DNA of 64,000 nt from Rhabdonatronobacter sediminivivens (lineage in GTDB: Bacteria; Pseudomonadota; Alphaproteobacteria; Rhodobacterales; Rhodobacteraceae): the NCBI RefSeq assembly GCF_013415485.1, contig NZ_JACBXS010000006.1:89086-153085 (forward strand), in the 5' to 3' direction. This document shows, piece by piece, positions 1-7,858 of this stretch. Each line of letters opens with the position of its first letter. The stretch's first letter is position 1. Under the pieces are notes generated by a model, which saw only the letters and a program-made list of their open reading frames with translations, was not told the origin of the DNA and did not search any database. Position numbers and translations under genes: made by a program.

Positions 1-207
1 GCGACGATCTGGGCCGAGACGATGACCCGTGTGCATCGCGGCCTGGAGCCCCGTCCGCTGCCCATGGAGGAACCTGTCGCACCGGAATGGGACGCACCGG
101 TGACCGATCGCGGAGCGGAAGGCGGCACCCGGAGCGGGGCGCCGGAGCGGGGTTCGGCGATCGAGGATGCGATCCGGGGCGTTCTGGGTGGGATTTTCGG
201 AAACTGA
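1..207 (+). CDS. 3' end of an unidentified gene
   Basis: Frame 1 is open from the first base to a TGA at 205-207, giving the last 68 residues of a protein whose start lies outside the window. The tail is rich in Pro, Glu and Gly and ends in a short hydrophobic glycine-rich helix (AIRGVLGGIFGN). I do not recognise the family. Large AsmA-like envelope proteins of Rhodobacterales can end in similar Gly/Leu tails, but that is only an impression. An internal ATG at 22 is probably not the true start, because the frame is open upstream of it. The gene converges on trhO. Confidence 0.5.
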   Translation, partial: ATIWAETMTRVHRGLEPRPLPMEEPVAPEWDAPVTDRGAEGGTRSGAPERGSAIEDAIRGVLGGIFGN

Positions 208-232
208 CGCGCGGAACCGCGCGGATCAGCAA

Positions 233-299
233 GCGGAGCGCGCGTTCCGCGCGCGTGCCTTCTGGCACTGCGTGCGGTTGAGGGGGCAGTCTGCCCCCT
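233..299. repeat. GC-rich dispersed repeat, family A copy 1
   Basis: About 67 bp that recur almost unchanged at 4419-4485, with roughly five differences. The unit contains short inverted repeats (GCGCG-CGTTC-CGCGC, then GGGGGCAGTCTGCCCCC). Both copies sit just behind a plus-strand stop codon and before a minus-strand gene end, so they may act as two-way transcription terminators. A looser stretch at 307-345 (GGATATTTCTCCAAG) resembles the family C repeat described elsewhere in this list. Confidence 0.7.
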
Positions 300-361
300 C
301 TGCGCGCGGGCGCGCATTCACCCCCTGAGGATATTTCTCCAAGGGTGAGGGGATGTGCGGT

Positions 362-1288
362 TCAGGGGGGGGCGTCCGCGGTGGGACAGGCGCCGAGATG
401 GGTGGTGCCGCGGGCGCGCGCGAGGGTGATCTGGCGTTGGCGTTCGCGGAAGGCCTCACGTCGCTGCGGGGAGAATTCGCCCTGGCACTGGTGGCATTGC
501 ACGCCCTCCTCGTATTCGGGGCGGGCGCGGTCGGCGGGGTGCAGCGGTCGGCGGCAGGCGTGGCAGAGGTGGTGCGGGCCTTCGCGCAGCCCGTGTTCCA
601 CCGAGACGCGCTGGTCGAAGACAAAGCAGGCGCCGTGCCAGAGGCTTTGGCCCTCGGGGATATCTTCGAGGTATTTCAGGATCCCGCCCTTGAGGTGGTA
701 GACCTCCTCGATGCCCTGTTCGAGCAGGAAATTGGTGGATTTCTCGCAGCGGATGCCGCCGGTGCAGAACATGGCGATACGCTTGTTGTGGAAGCGGTCG
801 CGGTTTTCGGCCCACCATCGGGGAAACTCGCGGAAGCTTTCGGTGCCGGGGTCGATGGCGCCTTCGAAGCTGCCTATGGCAACCTCATAGGCATTGCGGG
901 TGTCGATCACGGCGACATCGGGGGCGGTGATCAGCGCGTTCCAGTCGGCTGGGTCGACGTAATGGCCGGTGCCCGCGCGCGGGTCCACATGGGGTTGGCC
1001 CATGGTCACGATCTCGCGCTTCAGGCGGACCTTCATGCGGCCGAAGGGCATGGCGCTGGCCGTGCTTTCCTTCCATTCGAGCTGCGCGCATCCGGGCAGG
1101 GCGCGGATATGGGCCAGCATGGCGTCGATGCCTGCGCGCGGCCCTGCGATGGTGCCGTTGATCCCTTCGCCCGCCAGCAGGAGCGAGCCGCGCACGCCAT
1201 GGGCCCGAGCCAGGGCCAGCAGGGGCGCGCGCAGGGTGGCGGGGGCGTCGAAGCGGGTGAAGTGGTAGAGGGCGGCCACGGTGAACAT
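362..1288 (-). CDS. trhO: Oxygen-dependent tRNA uridine(34) hydroxylase (rhodanese family)
   Basis: A 308-residue TrhO/YceA protein, which forms 5-hydroxyuridine at wobble position 34 of tRNA. An N-terminal acylphosphatase-like region (about 1-95) precedes a rhodanese domain (about 120-215). The active loop CTGGIRCEK places the catalytic cysteine at 175 and a second cysteine at 181. The C-terminal part has two CxxC-type pairs (CHAC and CHQC, about 240-275) that probably bind zinc, as in the longer members of this family. The start ATG at 1288 gives a normal family length. It is transcribed away from pncA across a 116-bp gap. The function is well supported by the motif; the zinc site is inferred. 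Confidence 0.93.
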   Translation of the reverse strand: MFTVAALYHFTRFDAPATLRAPLLALARAHGVRGSLLLAGEGINGTIAGPRAGIDAMLAHIRALPGCAQLEWKESTASAMPFGRMKVRLKREIVTMGQPHVDPRAGTGHYVDPADWNALITAPDVAVIDTRNAYEVAIGSFEGAIDPGTESFREFPRWWAENRDRFHNKRIAMFCTGGIRCEKSTNFLLEQGIEEVYHLKGGILKYLEDIPEGQSLWHGACFVFDQRVSVEHGLREGPHHLCHACRRPLHPADRARPEYEEGVQCHQCQGEFSPQRREAFRERQRQITLARARGTTHLGACPTADAPP

Positions 1289-1404
1289 GAGCGGCGTTTA
1301 GCGCCATGCGGGCGGCGGGGCAAGGTGGGGCGAGGGGGATGCGGCATTGACGCCCGATGCGCGCGGGCGTAGCTCTGGTGTGCCAGCGGCGAGGGAGAAG
1401 GCCC

Positions 1405-2004
1405 ATGACAGGCAAGGCGCTGATCGTGATCGATGTGCAGAATGATTTCTGCCCGGGCGGGGCGCTCGCGGTTGCCGATGGTGACGTGATCGTGCCGGGG
1501 ATCAATGCGCTCATGGGGGATTACGATGCGGTGGTGCTGACGCAGGACTGGCATCCGGCAGGGCATAGTTCCTTTGCCAGCCAGCATGCGGGGCGCGCAC
1601 CGCTGGAGATCACCGAGATGCCCTATGGCCCGCAGGTGCTCTGGCCCGACCATTGTGTGCAGGGCAGTGCGGGCGCTGCGTTCCACCCGGATCTGGCTGT
1701 GGACCGGGCGCATCTGATCATCCGCAAGGGGTTCCGGCGCGAGATTGACAGCTATTCGGCGTTTTTCGAGAATGACCATGAAACGCCGACCGGGCTGGAG
1801 GGATATCTGCGCACGCGCGGTATTGTGGCGCTGGACATGGTCGGTCTGGCCACGGATTTCTGTGTGCAGTATTCGGCACTGGATGCGGCGCGGTTGGGGT
1901 TTTCGGTGCGGGTGCTGGGGGATTTGTGCCGGGGGATCGATCTGGATGGCTCCATGGCGGCGGCGCTGGAGGCGATGCGCGCCGCCGGTGTGGATTGTCG
2001 CTGA
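1405..2004 (+). CDS. pncA: Nicotinamidase
   Basis: A 199-residue cysteine hydrolase of the isochorismatase/PncA family, which deamidates nicotinamide to nicotinate for NAD salvage. The triad is visible as D10 (VIDVQNDF), K108 (IIRKGF) and C153 (ATDFCVQ). Metal ligands D48, H50 and H83 sit in QDWHPAGH and WPDHC. I start at the ATG at 1405, which is preceded by GAGGGAGAAG, instead of an in-frame start at 1357 that would add 16 residues unlike the family. pncB follows after 12 bp, so both steps of the nicotinamide salvage route are probably one transcript. Confidence 0.95.
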   Translation: MTGKALIVIDVQNDFCPGGALAVADGDVIVPGINALMGDYDAVVLTQDWHPAGHSSFASQHAGRAPLEITEMPYGPQVLWPDHCVQGSAGAAFHPDLAVDRAHLIIRKGFRREIDSYSAFFENDHETPTGLEGYLRTRGIVALDMVGLATDFCVQYSALDAARLGFSVRVLGDLCRGIDLDGSMAAALEAMRAAGVDCR

Positions 2005-2016
2005 GGGATCGGGCCG

Positions 2017-3306
2017 ATGGATATTGCCACCCGCGTCTACAATCATCGATGGAAGCTGGACCCGATTGTCCGGTCGCTGATCGATACGGATTTCTACAAG
2101 CTGCTGATGTGTCAGTCGGTGTTCAGCAACCGGCGCGATACGCGGGTGACGTTCAGCCTGATCAACCGGTCGGACCATGTGCCGCTGGCACGTCTGGTCG
2201 ATGAGGGTGAGTTGCGTGAGCAACTGGACCATATCCGGAGCCTTTCGCTGAGCCGGGGCGAATCGACTTGGCTGCGGGGCAACACGTTTTACGGCAAGCG
2301 CCAGATGTTCCGCCCCGATTTCATGGAGTGGTTCGAGGGGCTGCGCCTGCCACCCTATCATCTGGAGCGGGTGGGCGATCAGTATGAACTGACCTTTGAA
2401 GGCGCCTGGCCGGAGGTCATGCTGTGGGAGATCCCGGCCCTGGCGGTGTTGATGGAGTTGCGCGGGCGCGCGGTTCTGGGAGAGATGAAGCGGTTCGAGT
2501 TGCAGGTGCTCTATGCCCGCGCCATGACCAAGCTGTGGGAGAAGATCGAGCGCTTGCAGCCCATTGAAAATCTGCGCATCGCCGATTTCGGAACGCGCAG
2601 ACGGCATAGCTTCCTGTGGCAGGACTGGTGCGTGCAGGCGATGATCGAAGGGTTGGGGGCACGGTTTGCGGGGACCTCGAACTGTCTGATCGCCATGCGG
2701 CGCGAGGTCGAGGCCATCGGCACCAATGCCCATGAACTGCCCATGGTCTACGCCGCGCTGGCCGACAGCGATGCCGAACTGGCGCAGGCGCCCTATCAGG
2801 TGCTGGCCGACTGGCATGCCGAGCATTCGGGCAATCTGCGCATCATCCTGCCCGATACCTTTGGCACCCGCGGGTTTCTGGAGCGCGCCCCGGACTGGCT
2901 GGCGGGCTGGACCGGGATCAGGGTTGACAGCGGCCGCCCCGAGGAGGGGGCCGAGAGTGCCATCGACTGGTGGAAGCGCCATGGCGAGGACCCGCGCGAG
3001 AAGCTGATCATCTTCTCGGACGGGCTGGACGCGGACCGGATCGAGGCTCTGCACGCGCGGTTTTCCGGCCGGGTGCGGGTGAGTTTCGGCTGGGGGACCC
3101 TGTTGACCAATGATTTCCGCGGCCTGTGCCCCGGCGACCGGCTGGCGCCGTTTTCGCTGGTCTGCAAGGCGGTGGCGGCGGATGGGCGGCCCACGGTAAA
3201 GCTGTCGGACAACCCGCTCAAGGCCATGGGGCCGCAGGATCAGGTTGAGCGCTACAAGCGCGTGTTCGGTGTGGGCGCGCAGGAGGCCATGGCGGTGGAG
3301 GTCTGA
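2017..3306 (+). CDS. pncB: Nicotinate phosphoribosyltransferase
   Basis: A 429-residue enzyme that joins nicotinate to PRPP, with ATP hydrolysis, to make nicotinate mononucleotide. Family landmarks include an N-terminal DTDFYKL segment, the FGTRRRHS loop, the GTSN block, and the RVDSGRPEE and FSDGLD phosphate-binding blocks. Length fits the bacterial PncB class. GAGGG lies upstream of the ATG, and the spacing from pncA (12 bp) indicates co-transcription. It completes the step after PncA. Confidence 0.95.
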   Translation: MDIATRVYNHRWKLDPIVRSLIDTDFYKLLMCQSVFSNRRDTRVTFSLINRSDHVPLARLVDEGELREQLDHIRSLSLSRGESTWLRGNTFYGKRQMFRPDFMEWFEGLRLPPYHLERVGDQYELTFEGAWPEVMLWEIPALAVLMELRGRAVLGEMKRFELQVLYARAMTKLWEKIERLQPIENLRIADFGTRRRHSFLWQDWCVQAMIEGLGARFAGTSNCLIAMRREVEAIGTNAHELPMVYAALADSDAELAQAPYQVLADWHAEHSGNLRIILPDTFGTRGFLERAPDWLAGWTGIRVDSGRPEEGAESAIDWWKRHGEDPREKLIIFSDGLDADRIEALHARFSGRVRVSFGWGTLLTNDFRGLCPGDRLAPFSLVCKAVAADGRPTVKLSDNPLKAMGPQDQVERYKRVFGVGAQEAMAVEV

Positions 3307-3335
3307 GCGGCGCCCGCGCCAGTGTCCAGGCGCCT

Positions 3336-3761
3336 TCAGGCGGCGGCTTCGGTGGCGATGGCGCGGATGCGGCCGACCATGGCGCGCAGCCCGTTCGAGC
3401 GCTGCGAGGACAGGTGTTCATCCAGGCCCAGGCGGGCCAGTTGCGCCTGGGCGTCGATGGTGGCGACCTCGGACACGGGGCGGCCGGCGTAGAGTGCATG
3501 CAGGACCGCGATCAGGCCGCGCACGATCATGGCATCGCTGTCGCCCTGGAAGTCGAAGCGCGCCTGCGGTCCGGTGCCGTCGATCACCGGCTGGATCCAG
3601 ACCTGGCTGGCGCAGCCTTCGACCTTGGTGGCGGGGACCTTCAGCGCCTCTTCCATCGGAGGCATGGCCTTGCCCATGTCGATGACATGGCGGTAGCGGT
3701 CCTCCCAGTCGTCCAGGAAGTCGAAGGTTTCGGCCAGCTCTTCGAAGGTTTCGGTGCTCAT
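3336..3761 (-). CDS. sufE: SufE-type cysteine desulfurase activator
   Basis: A 141-residue SufE-family protein, which takes persulfide sulfur from the cysteine desulfurase SufS and passes it to the Fe-S scaffold. The sulfur-accepting cysteine is C50 in KVEGCASQVW. I use the ATG at 3761 (MSTETFEEL); the frame is open further upstream to 4142, but that stretch is compositionally unlike SufE and overlaps the next gene. No suf genes are adjacent, so it stands alone, convergent with pncB and divergent from the lipoprotein gene. Confidence 0.9.
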   Translation of the reverse strand: MSTETFEELAETFDFLDDWEDRYRHVIDMGKAMPPMEEALKVPATKVEGCASQVWIQPVIDGTGPQARFDFQGDSDAMIVRGLIAVLHALYAGRPVSEVATIDAQAQLARLGLDEHLSSQRSNGLRAMVGRIRAIATEAAA

Positions 3762-3897
3762 GCGGGTGTCCTGTTGATGCTGAAGGGGATGTAGGCGCTG
3801 GCGCGCGCCGGGTCCAGCCCCGGGGCAGAGCGGTGGCGGGTTTTCAAGGGCCGCATATTGCGCTAACCCGAAGACAGGCGAGCGAAAGGGGCGCAGG

Positions 3898-4368
3898 ATG
3901 AGCAAACCGCTATTGGCCGGTCTGGCGCTGGCACTGGTGCTGGGGGGGTGTGGCACGGTGCGCGAGTCGCGCGTGAACCCGTTCAACTGGTTCGGCCAGT
4001 CCCAGGAAGAGGTGACCCTTGCCCCGCGGGGGGGCTGGTCCGGTGTTGTGGACAATCGCGCGCTGGTGGCCGAGGTCAGCGAGATGGCGGTGGAGCGTTT
4101 CCCCGGGGGGGCGATCGTCCGTGCCGCGGGGATCACGCCCACCCAGGGCTGGTGGGATGCGGAACTGGTGGCGCTGAATGACGGGCGCCCCGTGGACGGG
4201 GTTCTGACCTATGAATTCCGCATTGCCGCGCCACGGACGCCGACCCGGGTCTCCACGCCGCAGTCGCGCACGGTTTCGGCGGCGGTGCGGATTTCCGACC
4301 GGCGCCTGGAGGGGGTGCGCAGCATTGTCGTGCGCGGGGCGCAGAACGCGCGCAGCGCGCAGCGCTGA
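3898..4368 (+). CDS. Small lipoprotein of unknown function
   Basis: A 156-residue protein with a lipoprotein signal: a hydrophobic helix ending LVLGGC with the acylated cysteine at position 18. The mature part contains a conserved-looking NPFNWFG segment near the N-terminus, then about 110 residues probably folded as beta strands. I know similar lipoproteins only as uncharacterised in Rhodobacterales. It probably sits in the cell envelope. It is monocistronic, followed by repeat family A copy 2. Confidence 0.8.
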   Translation: MSKPLLAGLALALVLGGCGTVRESRVNPFNWFGQSQEEVTLAPRGGWSGVVDNRALVAEVSEMAVERFPGGAIVRAAGITPTQGWWDAELVALNDGRPVDGVLTYEFRIAAPRTPTRVSTPQSRTVSAAVRISDRRLEGVRSIVVRGAQNARSAQR

Positions 4369-4418
4369 GGCCGGGGTGCCGTCCGGCTGAGGGCGGCGCG
4401 GTCTGGCAGGTGTTCCAG

Positions 4419-4485
4419 GCGGAGCGCGCGTTCCGCGCGCAAGCCTTCTGGCACTGCGTGCGGTTCAGGGGGCATGCTGCCCCCT
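4419..4485. repeat. GC-rich dispersed repeat, family A copy 2
   Basis: Second copy of the 67-bp unit at 233-299, in the same orientation. It lies between the convergent lipoprotein and imuA-like genes. The core GCCTTCTGGCACTGCGTGCG is identical in both copies. Confidence 0.7.
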
Positions 4486-4574
4486 GCCGCGCTGTTGGTG
4501 CGTTCTGACGATTTCCGGGTGTCTCTGGCTGTCTGGCAATGGGGGCAGGCCCGTGATGGGTGTGGCCGGTATGG

Positions 4575-5288
4575 TCAGCAGAGAACCGGATCCCGGATGC
4601 CCCCCGCGGCCGCGATTCGCAGCCCCGGCGAATAGGCGGTGGGTTTGGTGATCGTCCAGGCCGCGGGTGGGGCAGTGCGGGCGCGCAGGCGGGTCAGTTG
4701 CCAGCGACCGTAGGTGTCGGGGGGCGGGGGCAGGCTGTCCAGGTGCCAGCGGCTTTCGACCCCGGCGCCGCCACCTGTGCCCGGGGTCAGCAGCAGGCCC
4801 AGTGGGGCGCGGCTTCGGGTCTGGCGGCGGTCCTGGCCCGGGCGGTGGGTGCGGGCGCGGGCAGCGCCGGTTTCGGCGGCCAGGTGCAGCCGGCGCACGG
4901 GCGTCAGTTCGGGTGGTTCGGGCAGGTCAATCACCACCAGCGCGGCGCTGCCGCCGCGCAGGGCTTCCTCGGCGCACCAGAGCAGGTCGATGCCCTGGGG
5001 GCAGTCCACCATCACCAGCGGGCCGGGGTGCGCCCAGGGGGCCAGCCCATGCGGGTTGATCCGGTCCCCGTTCCAGGCGGGACGGATCCAGACCGTGGCG
5101 GCGGTGGTGTCGTGCTGCCCGGTGGCCCCCATGGCCCAGGCCGCCAGCAGCCTGCGGGCCGGGCCGCAGGCTTCATGCACCCGCCCCTGGCGCAGGGCGA
5201 TGCCGGGCAGGAGCGTCAGGGCCGCCGCGTCGCTGCCGGGGGGCTGCGATGCGGGCATGACGGGCAGGGCGGGGTCTTGCGGGGGCAT
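4575..5288 (-). CDS. ImuA-like SOS protein (RecA-fold, translesion synthesis associated)
   Basis: About 237 residues resembling the ImuA proteins that Rhodobacterales carry beside imuB and dnaE2 for error-prone translesion synthesis. Typical blocks are GRVHEACGPARR at the position of the P-loop, VWIRPAW, LVMVDCPQGIDLLWCAEEALR, and the C-terminal SRWHLDSL / RLRARTAPPAAW. No complete Walker A is visible, as is common in ImuA. In-frame starts exist at 5372, 5318 and 5288. A promoter with an embedded LexA box at 5325-5353 predicts transcription from about 5318, so 5372 is excluded and 5288 is preferred; 5318 would be almost leaderless. imuB and dnaE2 are not downstream, so the gene stands alone here. 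Confidence 0.75.
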   Translation of the reverse strand: MPPQDPALPVMPASQPPGSDAAALTLLPGIALRQGRVHEACGPARRLLAAWAMGATGQHDTTAATVWIRPAWNGDRINPHGLAPWAHPGPLVMVDCPQGIDLLWCAEEALRGGSAALVVIDLPEPPELTPVRRLHLAAETGAARARTHRPGQDRRQTRSRAPLGLLLTPGTGGGAGVESRWHLDSLPPPPDTYGRWQLTRLRARTAPPAAWTITKPTAYSPGLRIAAAGGIRDPVLC

Positions 5289-5324
5289 GGCGTCGGTTCC
5301 ATGGCGCGGGGGCTGCATGGCGGG

Positions 5325-5353
5325 GATATAGTTTGTTCCGCATTTGTTCTCAA
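5325..5353 (-). promoter_or_regulatory. Sigma70-type promoter of the imuA-like gene
   Basis: On the minus strand, TTGAGA (5353-5348) is followed after exactly 17 bp by TATATC (5330-5325). The predicted start is near 5318. The LexA box lies within this promoter. Confidence 0.6.
5335..5349. promoter_or_regulatory. LexA (SOS) box, alphaproteobacterial type
   Basis: A perfect GTTC-N7-GTTC direct repeat, the known LexA operator of Alphaproteobacteria: GTTC at 5335-5338 and at 5346-5349. It overlaps the -35 element and the spacer of the imuA-like promoter, a position suited to repression. It is more than 130 bp from the divergent aldo/keto reductase start. Confidence 0.8.
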
Positions 5354-5487
5354 GCGATATGCCTGCGCGCATTTCCCCTTGCCCCCGGTCGCATCCGCGT
5401 TAGGCTTCGCGCAAATTCAGAGATGGGTGTTCCGGTGGGCCGAGCGTGACGCCTGCCATGCCCCGCAGCGTGATCCGGAGCCGACGC

Positions 5488-6528
5488 ATGAAGAAGATCC
5501 CCCTGGCCCGCACCGGCCTGACCGTGTCCGAATACTGCCTGGGCACCATGACCTTTGGCACCCAGACCGATGAGGCCGATGCCCATCGTCAGCTGGACAT
5601 GGCGTTGGAGGCCGGTGTGAATTTCCTCGACACCGCCGAAATGTATCCCGTCAATCCCATCAGCGCCGAGACTGTCGGCGTGACCGAGGAGATCGTTGGC
5701 CGCTGGCTGGCCGCGCGCAAGCCTGCGGACATGATTGTTGCCACCAAGATCACCGGCGCGGGCAGCGCCGCCATTGCGGATGGCGCGCCGATCACGCCCG
5801 CGCGGATGCGCGCGGCGGTCGATGCCTCGCTCACCCGGTTGCGGGCCGAATGTCTGGACATCTATCAGTTGCACTGGCCCAATCGTGGATCTTATCATTT
5901 CCGCAAGCATTGGACCTATGACCCGCGCGGCCAAGGCCGGGCCGAGGTGGAGGCGCATATGCTGGAGCTCCTGCGCTGCGCGCAGGAGCTGGTCACTGCA
6001 GGCAAGATCCGGCATCTGGCGCTGTCGAATGAATCCACCTGGGGCACCGCGCTCTGGCTGCGCCTGGCCGAGGAGCACGACCTGCCGCGCGTGGTCAGCA
6101 TCCAGAACGAATATTCCCTGCTGTGCCGCCATTTTGACACGGATCTGGCGGAACTGAGCGTGCATGAAGATGTGCCGCTGCTGGCGTTCTCGCCGCTGGC
6201 GGCGGGGTTGCTCACGGGGAAATACGCAGGCGGGGTGATCCCCGAGGGCTCGCGCCGGGAACGCAACCCGGAACTGGGCGGGCGCATCACGCCGCGGGTG
6301 TTCGAGGCGGTCTCGGGCTATCTGGGGCTGGCGGTGCGGCACGGGCTGGACCCGGTGCATCTGGCGCTGGCCTTTACCCGGTCGCGCCCGGCGGTGACGA
6401 TCCCGATTCTGGGCGCCACCACCTCTGGGCAACTGGAGGTGGCCCTGCGCGGCGCTGGGCTGGAGCTGTCGGCAGAGGTGCTGGAAGATATCGACCGGAT
6501 GCACCGCATCCATCCGATGCCCTACTGA
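5488..6528 (+). CDS. Aldo/keto reductase (Tas-like)
   Basis: A 346-residue NADPH-dependent aldo/keto reductase related to Tas. The catalytic tetrad is visible: D48 and Y53 (FLDTAEMY), K87 (VATKITG) and H129 (YQLHWPN). C-terminal phosphate-binding segments are also present (IPILGATTSGQL). The ATG at 5488 has CCGGAG eight bases upstream; an in-frame ATG at 5446 has no such site. The substrate cannot be told from sequence. The next gene begins 9 bp after the stop. Confidence 0.9.
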   Translation: MKKIPLARTGLTVSEYCLGTMTFGTQTDEADAHRQLDMALEAGVNFLDTAEMYPVNPISAETVGVTEEIVGRWLAARKPADMIVATKITGAGSAAIADGAPITPARMRAAVDASLTRLRAECLDIYQLHWPNRGSYHFRKHWTYDPRGQGRAEVEAHMLELLRCAQELVTAGKIRHLALSNESTWGTALWLRLAEEHDLPRVVSIQNEYSLLCRHFDTDLAELSVHEDVPLLAFSPLAAGLLTGKYAGGVIPEGSRRERNPELGGRITPRVFEAVSGYLGLAVRHGLDPVHLALAFTRSRPAVTIPILGATTSGQLEVALRGAGLELSAEVLEDIDRMHRIHPMPY

Positions 6529-6537
6529 GGCCCGCCC

Positions 6538-7074
6538 ATGCGCCTGCGCCCCGCCTTGCTGATTGCCGCGGCCCTGCTGGGGCTGGGGGGCTGCCTTGGC
6601 GGGCTGACGCAACAGGGCGCCGAGGATGCGATCGAGGTGAGCGCGCTGCCCCCACCCACAGAGGGCAGACCCGGCGACGGAGATGGCGGCGAGGGTGACG
6701 GGCAGGCGGGCGCCGACGCCGCAGAGGAGGCGCCGGGGGCTGCCGACGCACCGCTTGCCGAAGGCACCGAAGCGGAGGCCCTGCCTGCAGGGACGGAGGA
6801 GGAGGCCGAGGCCCCTGCGCCCCCGATCAACCCCGCGCTTGTCCGTGCGCGGGCAGAATGCGCCGCCGAGGGGGGGCGGCTGGTGCCGGTGGGCGGGGCA
6901 CGGTTGTCCTGCCTGCGCGACACGCGCGATGCCGGGCGCCAGTGCCGCGCCCGGGGCGATTGTGAGGGCGAATGCCTGGCGCGCAGTGGCACATGCGCCC
7001 CGGTGAGGCCGCTTTTCGGGTGCCATGAAGTCCTGAACGCCCGGGGCGCCAGGGTAACGGAGTGCATGGAATGA
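6538..7074 (+). CDS. Cysteine-rich lipoprotein of unknown function
   Basis: A 178-residue lipoprotein. The signal helix ends LLGLGGC with the acylated cysteine at 19. An acidic Ala/Glu/Pro/Gly-rich linker (about 40-100) leads to a compact C-terminal domain with eight cysteines in about 75 residues, which probably form disulfides in the periplasm. I do not recognise the fold. The stop overlaps the ATG of the HAD gene (ATGA), so the two are translationally coupled. Confidence 0.75.
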   Translation: MRLRPALLIAAALLGLGGCLGGLTQQGAEDAIEVSALPPPTEGRPGDGDGGEGDGQAGADAAEEAPGAADAPLAEGTEAEALPAGTEEEAEAPAPPINPALVRARAECAAEGGRLVPVGGARLSCLRDTRDAGRQCRARGDCEGECLARSGTCAPVRPLFGCHEVLNARGARVTECME

Positions 7075-7784
7075 CCACCACATTGGCGCATGTGCGCGCG
7101 CTGCTGTTCGACAAGGACGGCACGCTGTTCGATTTTCAGCGCAGCTGGTCGGCCTGGACCGTTGGCGTGCTGGAGAAACTGGCGCCGGGGGATCGCGGGC
7201 AGCAGGACCGGCTGGCGGATCTGATCGGTTTTGACCGCGGCGGCGCCCGCTTCCGCCCCGGGGCGCAGTTCATCGGCGGCACCCTGGCTGAAACATGCGA
7301 TCTGCTGCTGCCGCATCTGCCCGGGGAATGGAGTGCCGACTCGTTGCGGCGCTGGGCCGTGGACGAGGCCGCCGGAGCCGAGATGATCCCGCCCCTCCCG
7401 CTGGCCCCGCTTCTGGACGGGTTTCGTGGTCGCGGGCTGGGGCTGGGGGTGGCCACGAATGATGCCGAAAGCGCCGCCCGGCAGCAACTGCGCGCCGCCG
7501 GGATCGACACGCGGTTTGATATGATCCTGGGGTACGATTCAGGGTTCACGCCCAAACCGGCGCCGGACATGCTGTTGGGGTTTGCGGCGCATCTGGGGCT
7601 GGACCCGGCCGCGGTGGCCATGGTGGGCGACAGCACCCATGACCTGCATGCGGGGCGCGCGGCGGGAATGACCACGGTGGCGGTGCTGACCGGGGTGGCC
7701 GGGCGGGACGCGCTGGCACCGCATGCGGATATCGTGCTGGAGGATATCGGCGGGGTGCAGGCGCTGCTGGACGCCGCAGCCTGA
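7071..7784 (+). CDS. HAD-family phosphatase (phosphoglycolate phosphatase-like)
   Basis: A 237-residue haloacid dehalogenase-fold hydrolase. Motif I is LLFDKDGTLF with nucleophile D14 and general acid D16. Motif II is ATNDAES, and the later motifs are FTPKPAPDM and MVGDSTHDL. An alpha-helical cap lies between motifs I and II, as in Gph-type phosphatases. The ATG at 7071 overlaps the upstream stop; an in-frame ATG at 7062 is less likely. Substrate is unproven: phosphoglycolate or a related small phosphate ester. Confidence 0.85.
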   Translation: MTTTLAHVRALLFDKDGTLFDFQRSWSAWTVGVLEKLAPGDRGQQDRLADLIGFDRGGARFRPGAQFIGGTLAETCDLLLPHLPGEWSADSLRRWAVDEAAGAEMIPPLPLAPLLDGFRGRGLGLGVATNDAESAARQQLRAAGIDTRFDMILGYDSGFTPKPAPDMLLGFAAHLGLDPAAVAMVGDSTHDLHAGRAAGMTTVAVLTGVAGRDALAPHADIVLEDIGGVQALLDAAA

Positions 7785-7858
7785 GCGCTGGCGCGCGGCG
7801 CCGGGCTGGTGTAGGGCCGGGGCCATAGGCTGACAGGGCTGCAAGGGGAAGGCACGGC

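Noticed and set aside
353..1372. Long plus-strand reading frame opposite trhO (339 codons)
   Set aside because: It is the complement of a clearly identified gene and its translation is Gly/Ala/Val-rich without domains; a GC-rich shadow.
4560..5573. 337-codon plus-strand frame opposite the imuA-like gene
   Set aside because: Gly/Arg/Gln-rich shadow, runs into the aldo/keto reductase in another frame.
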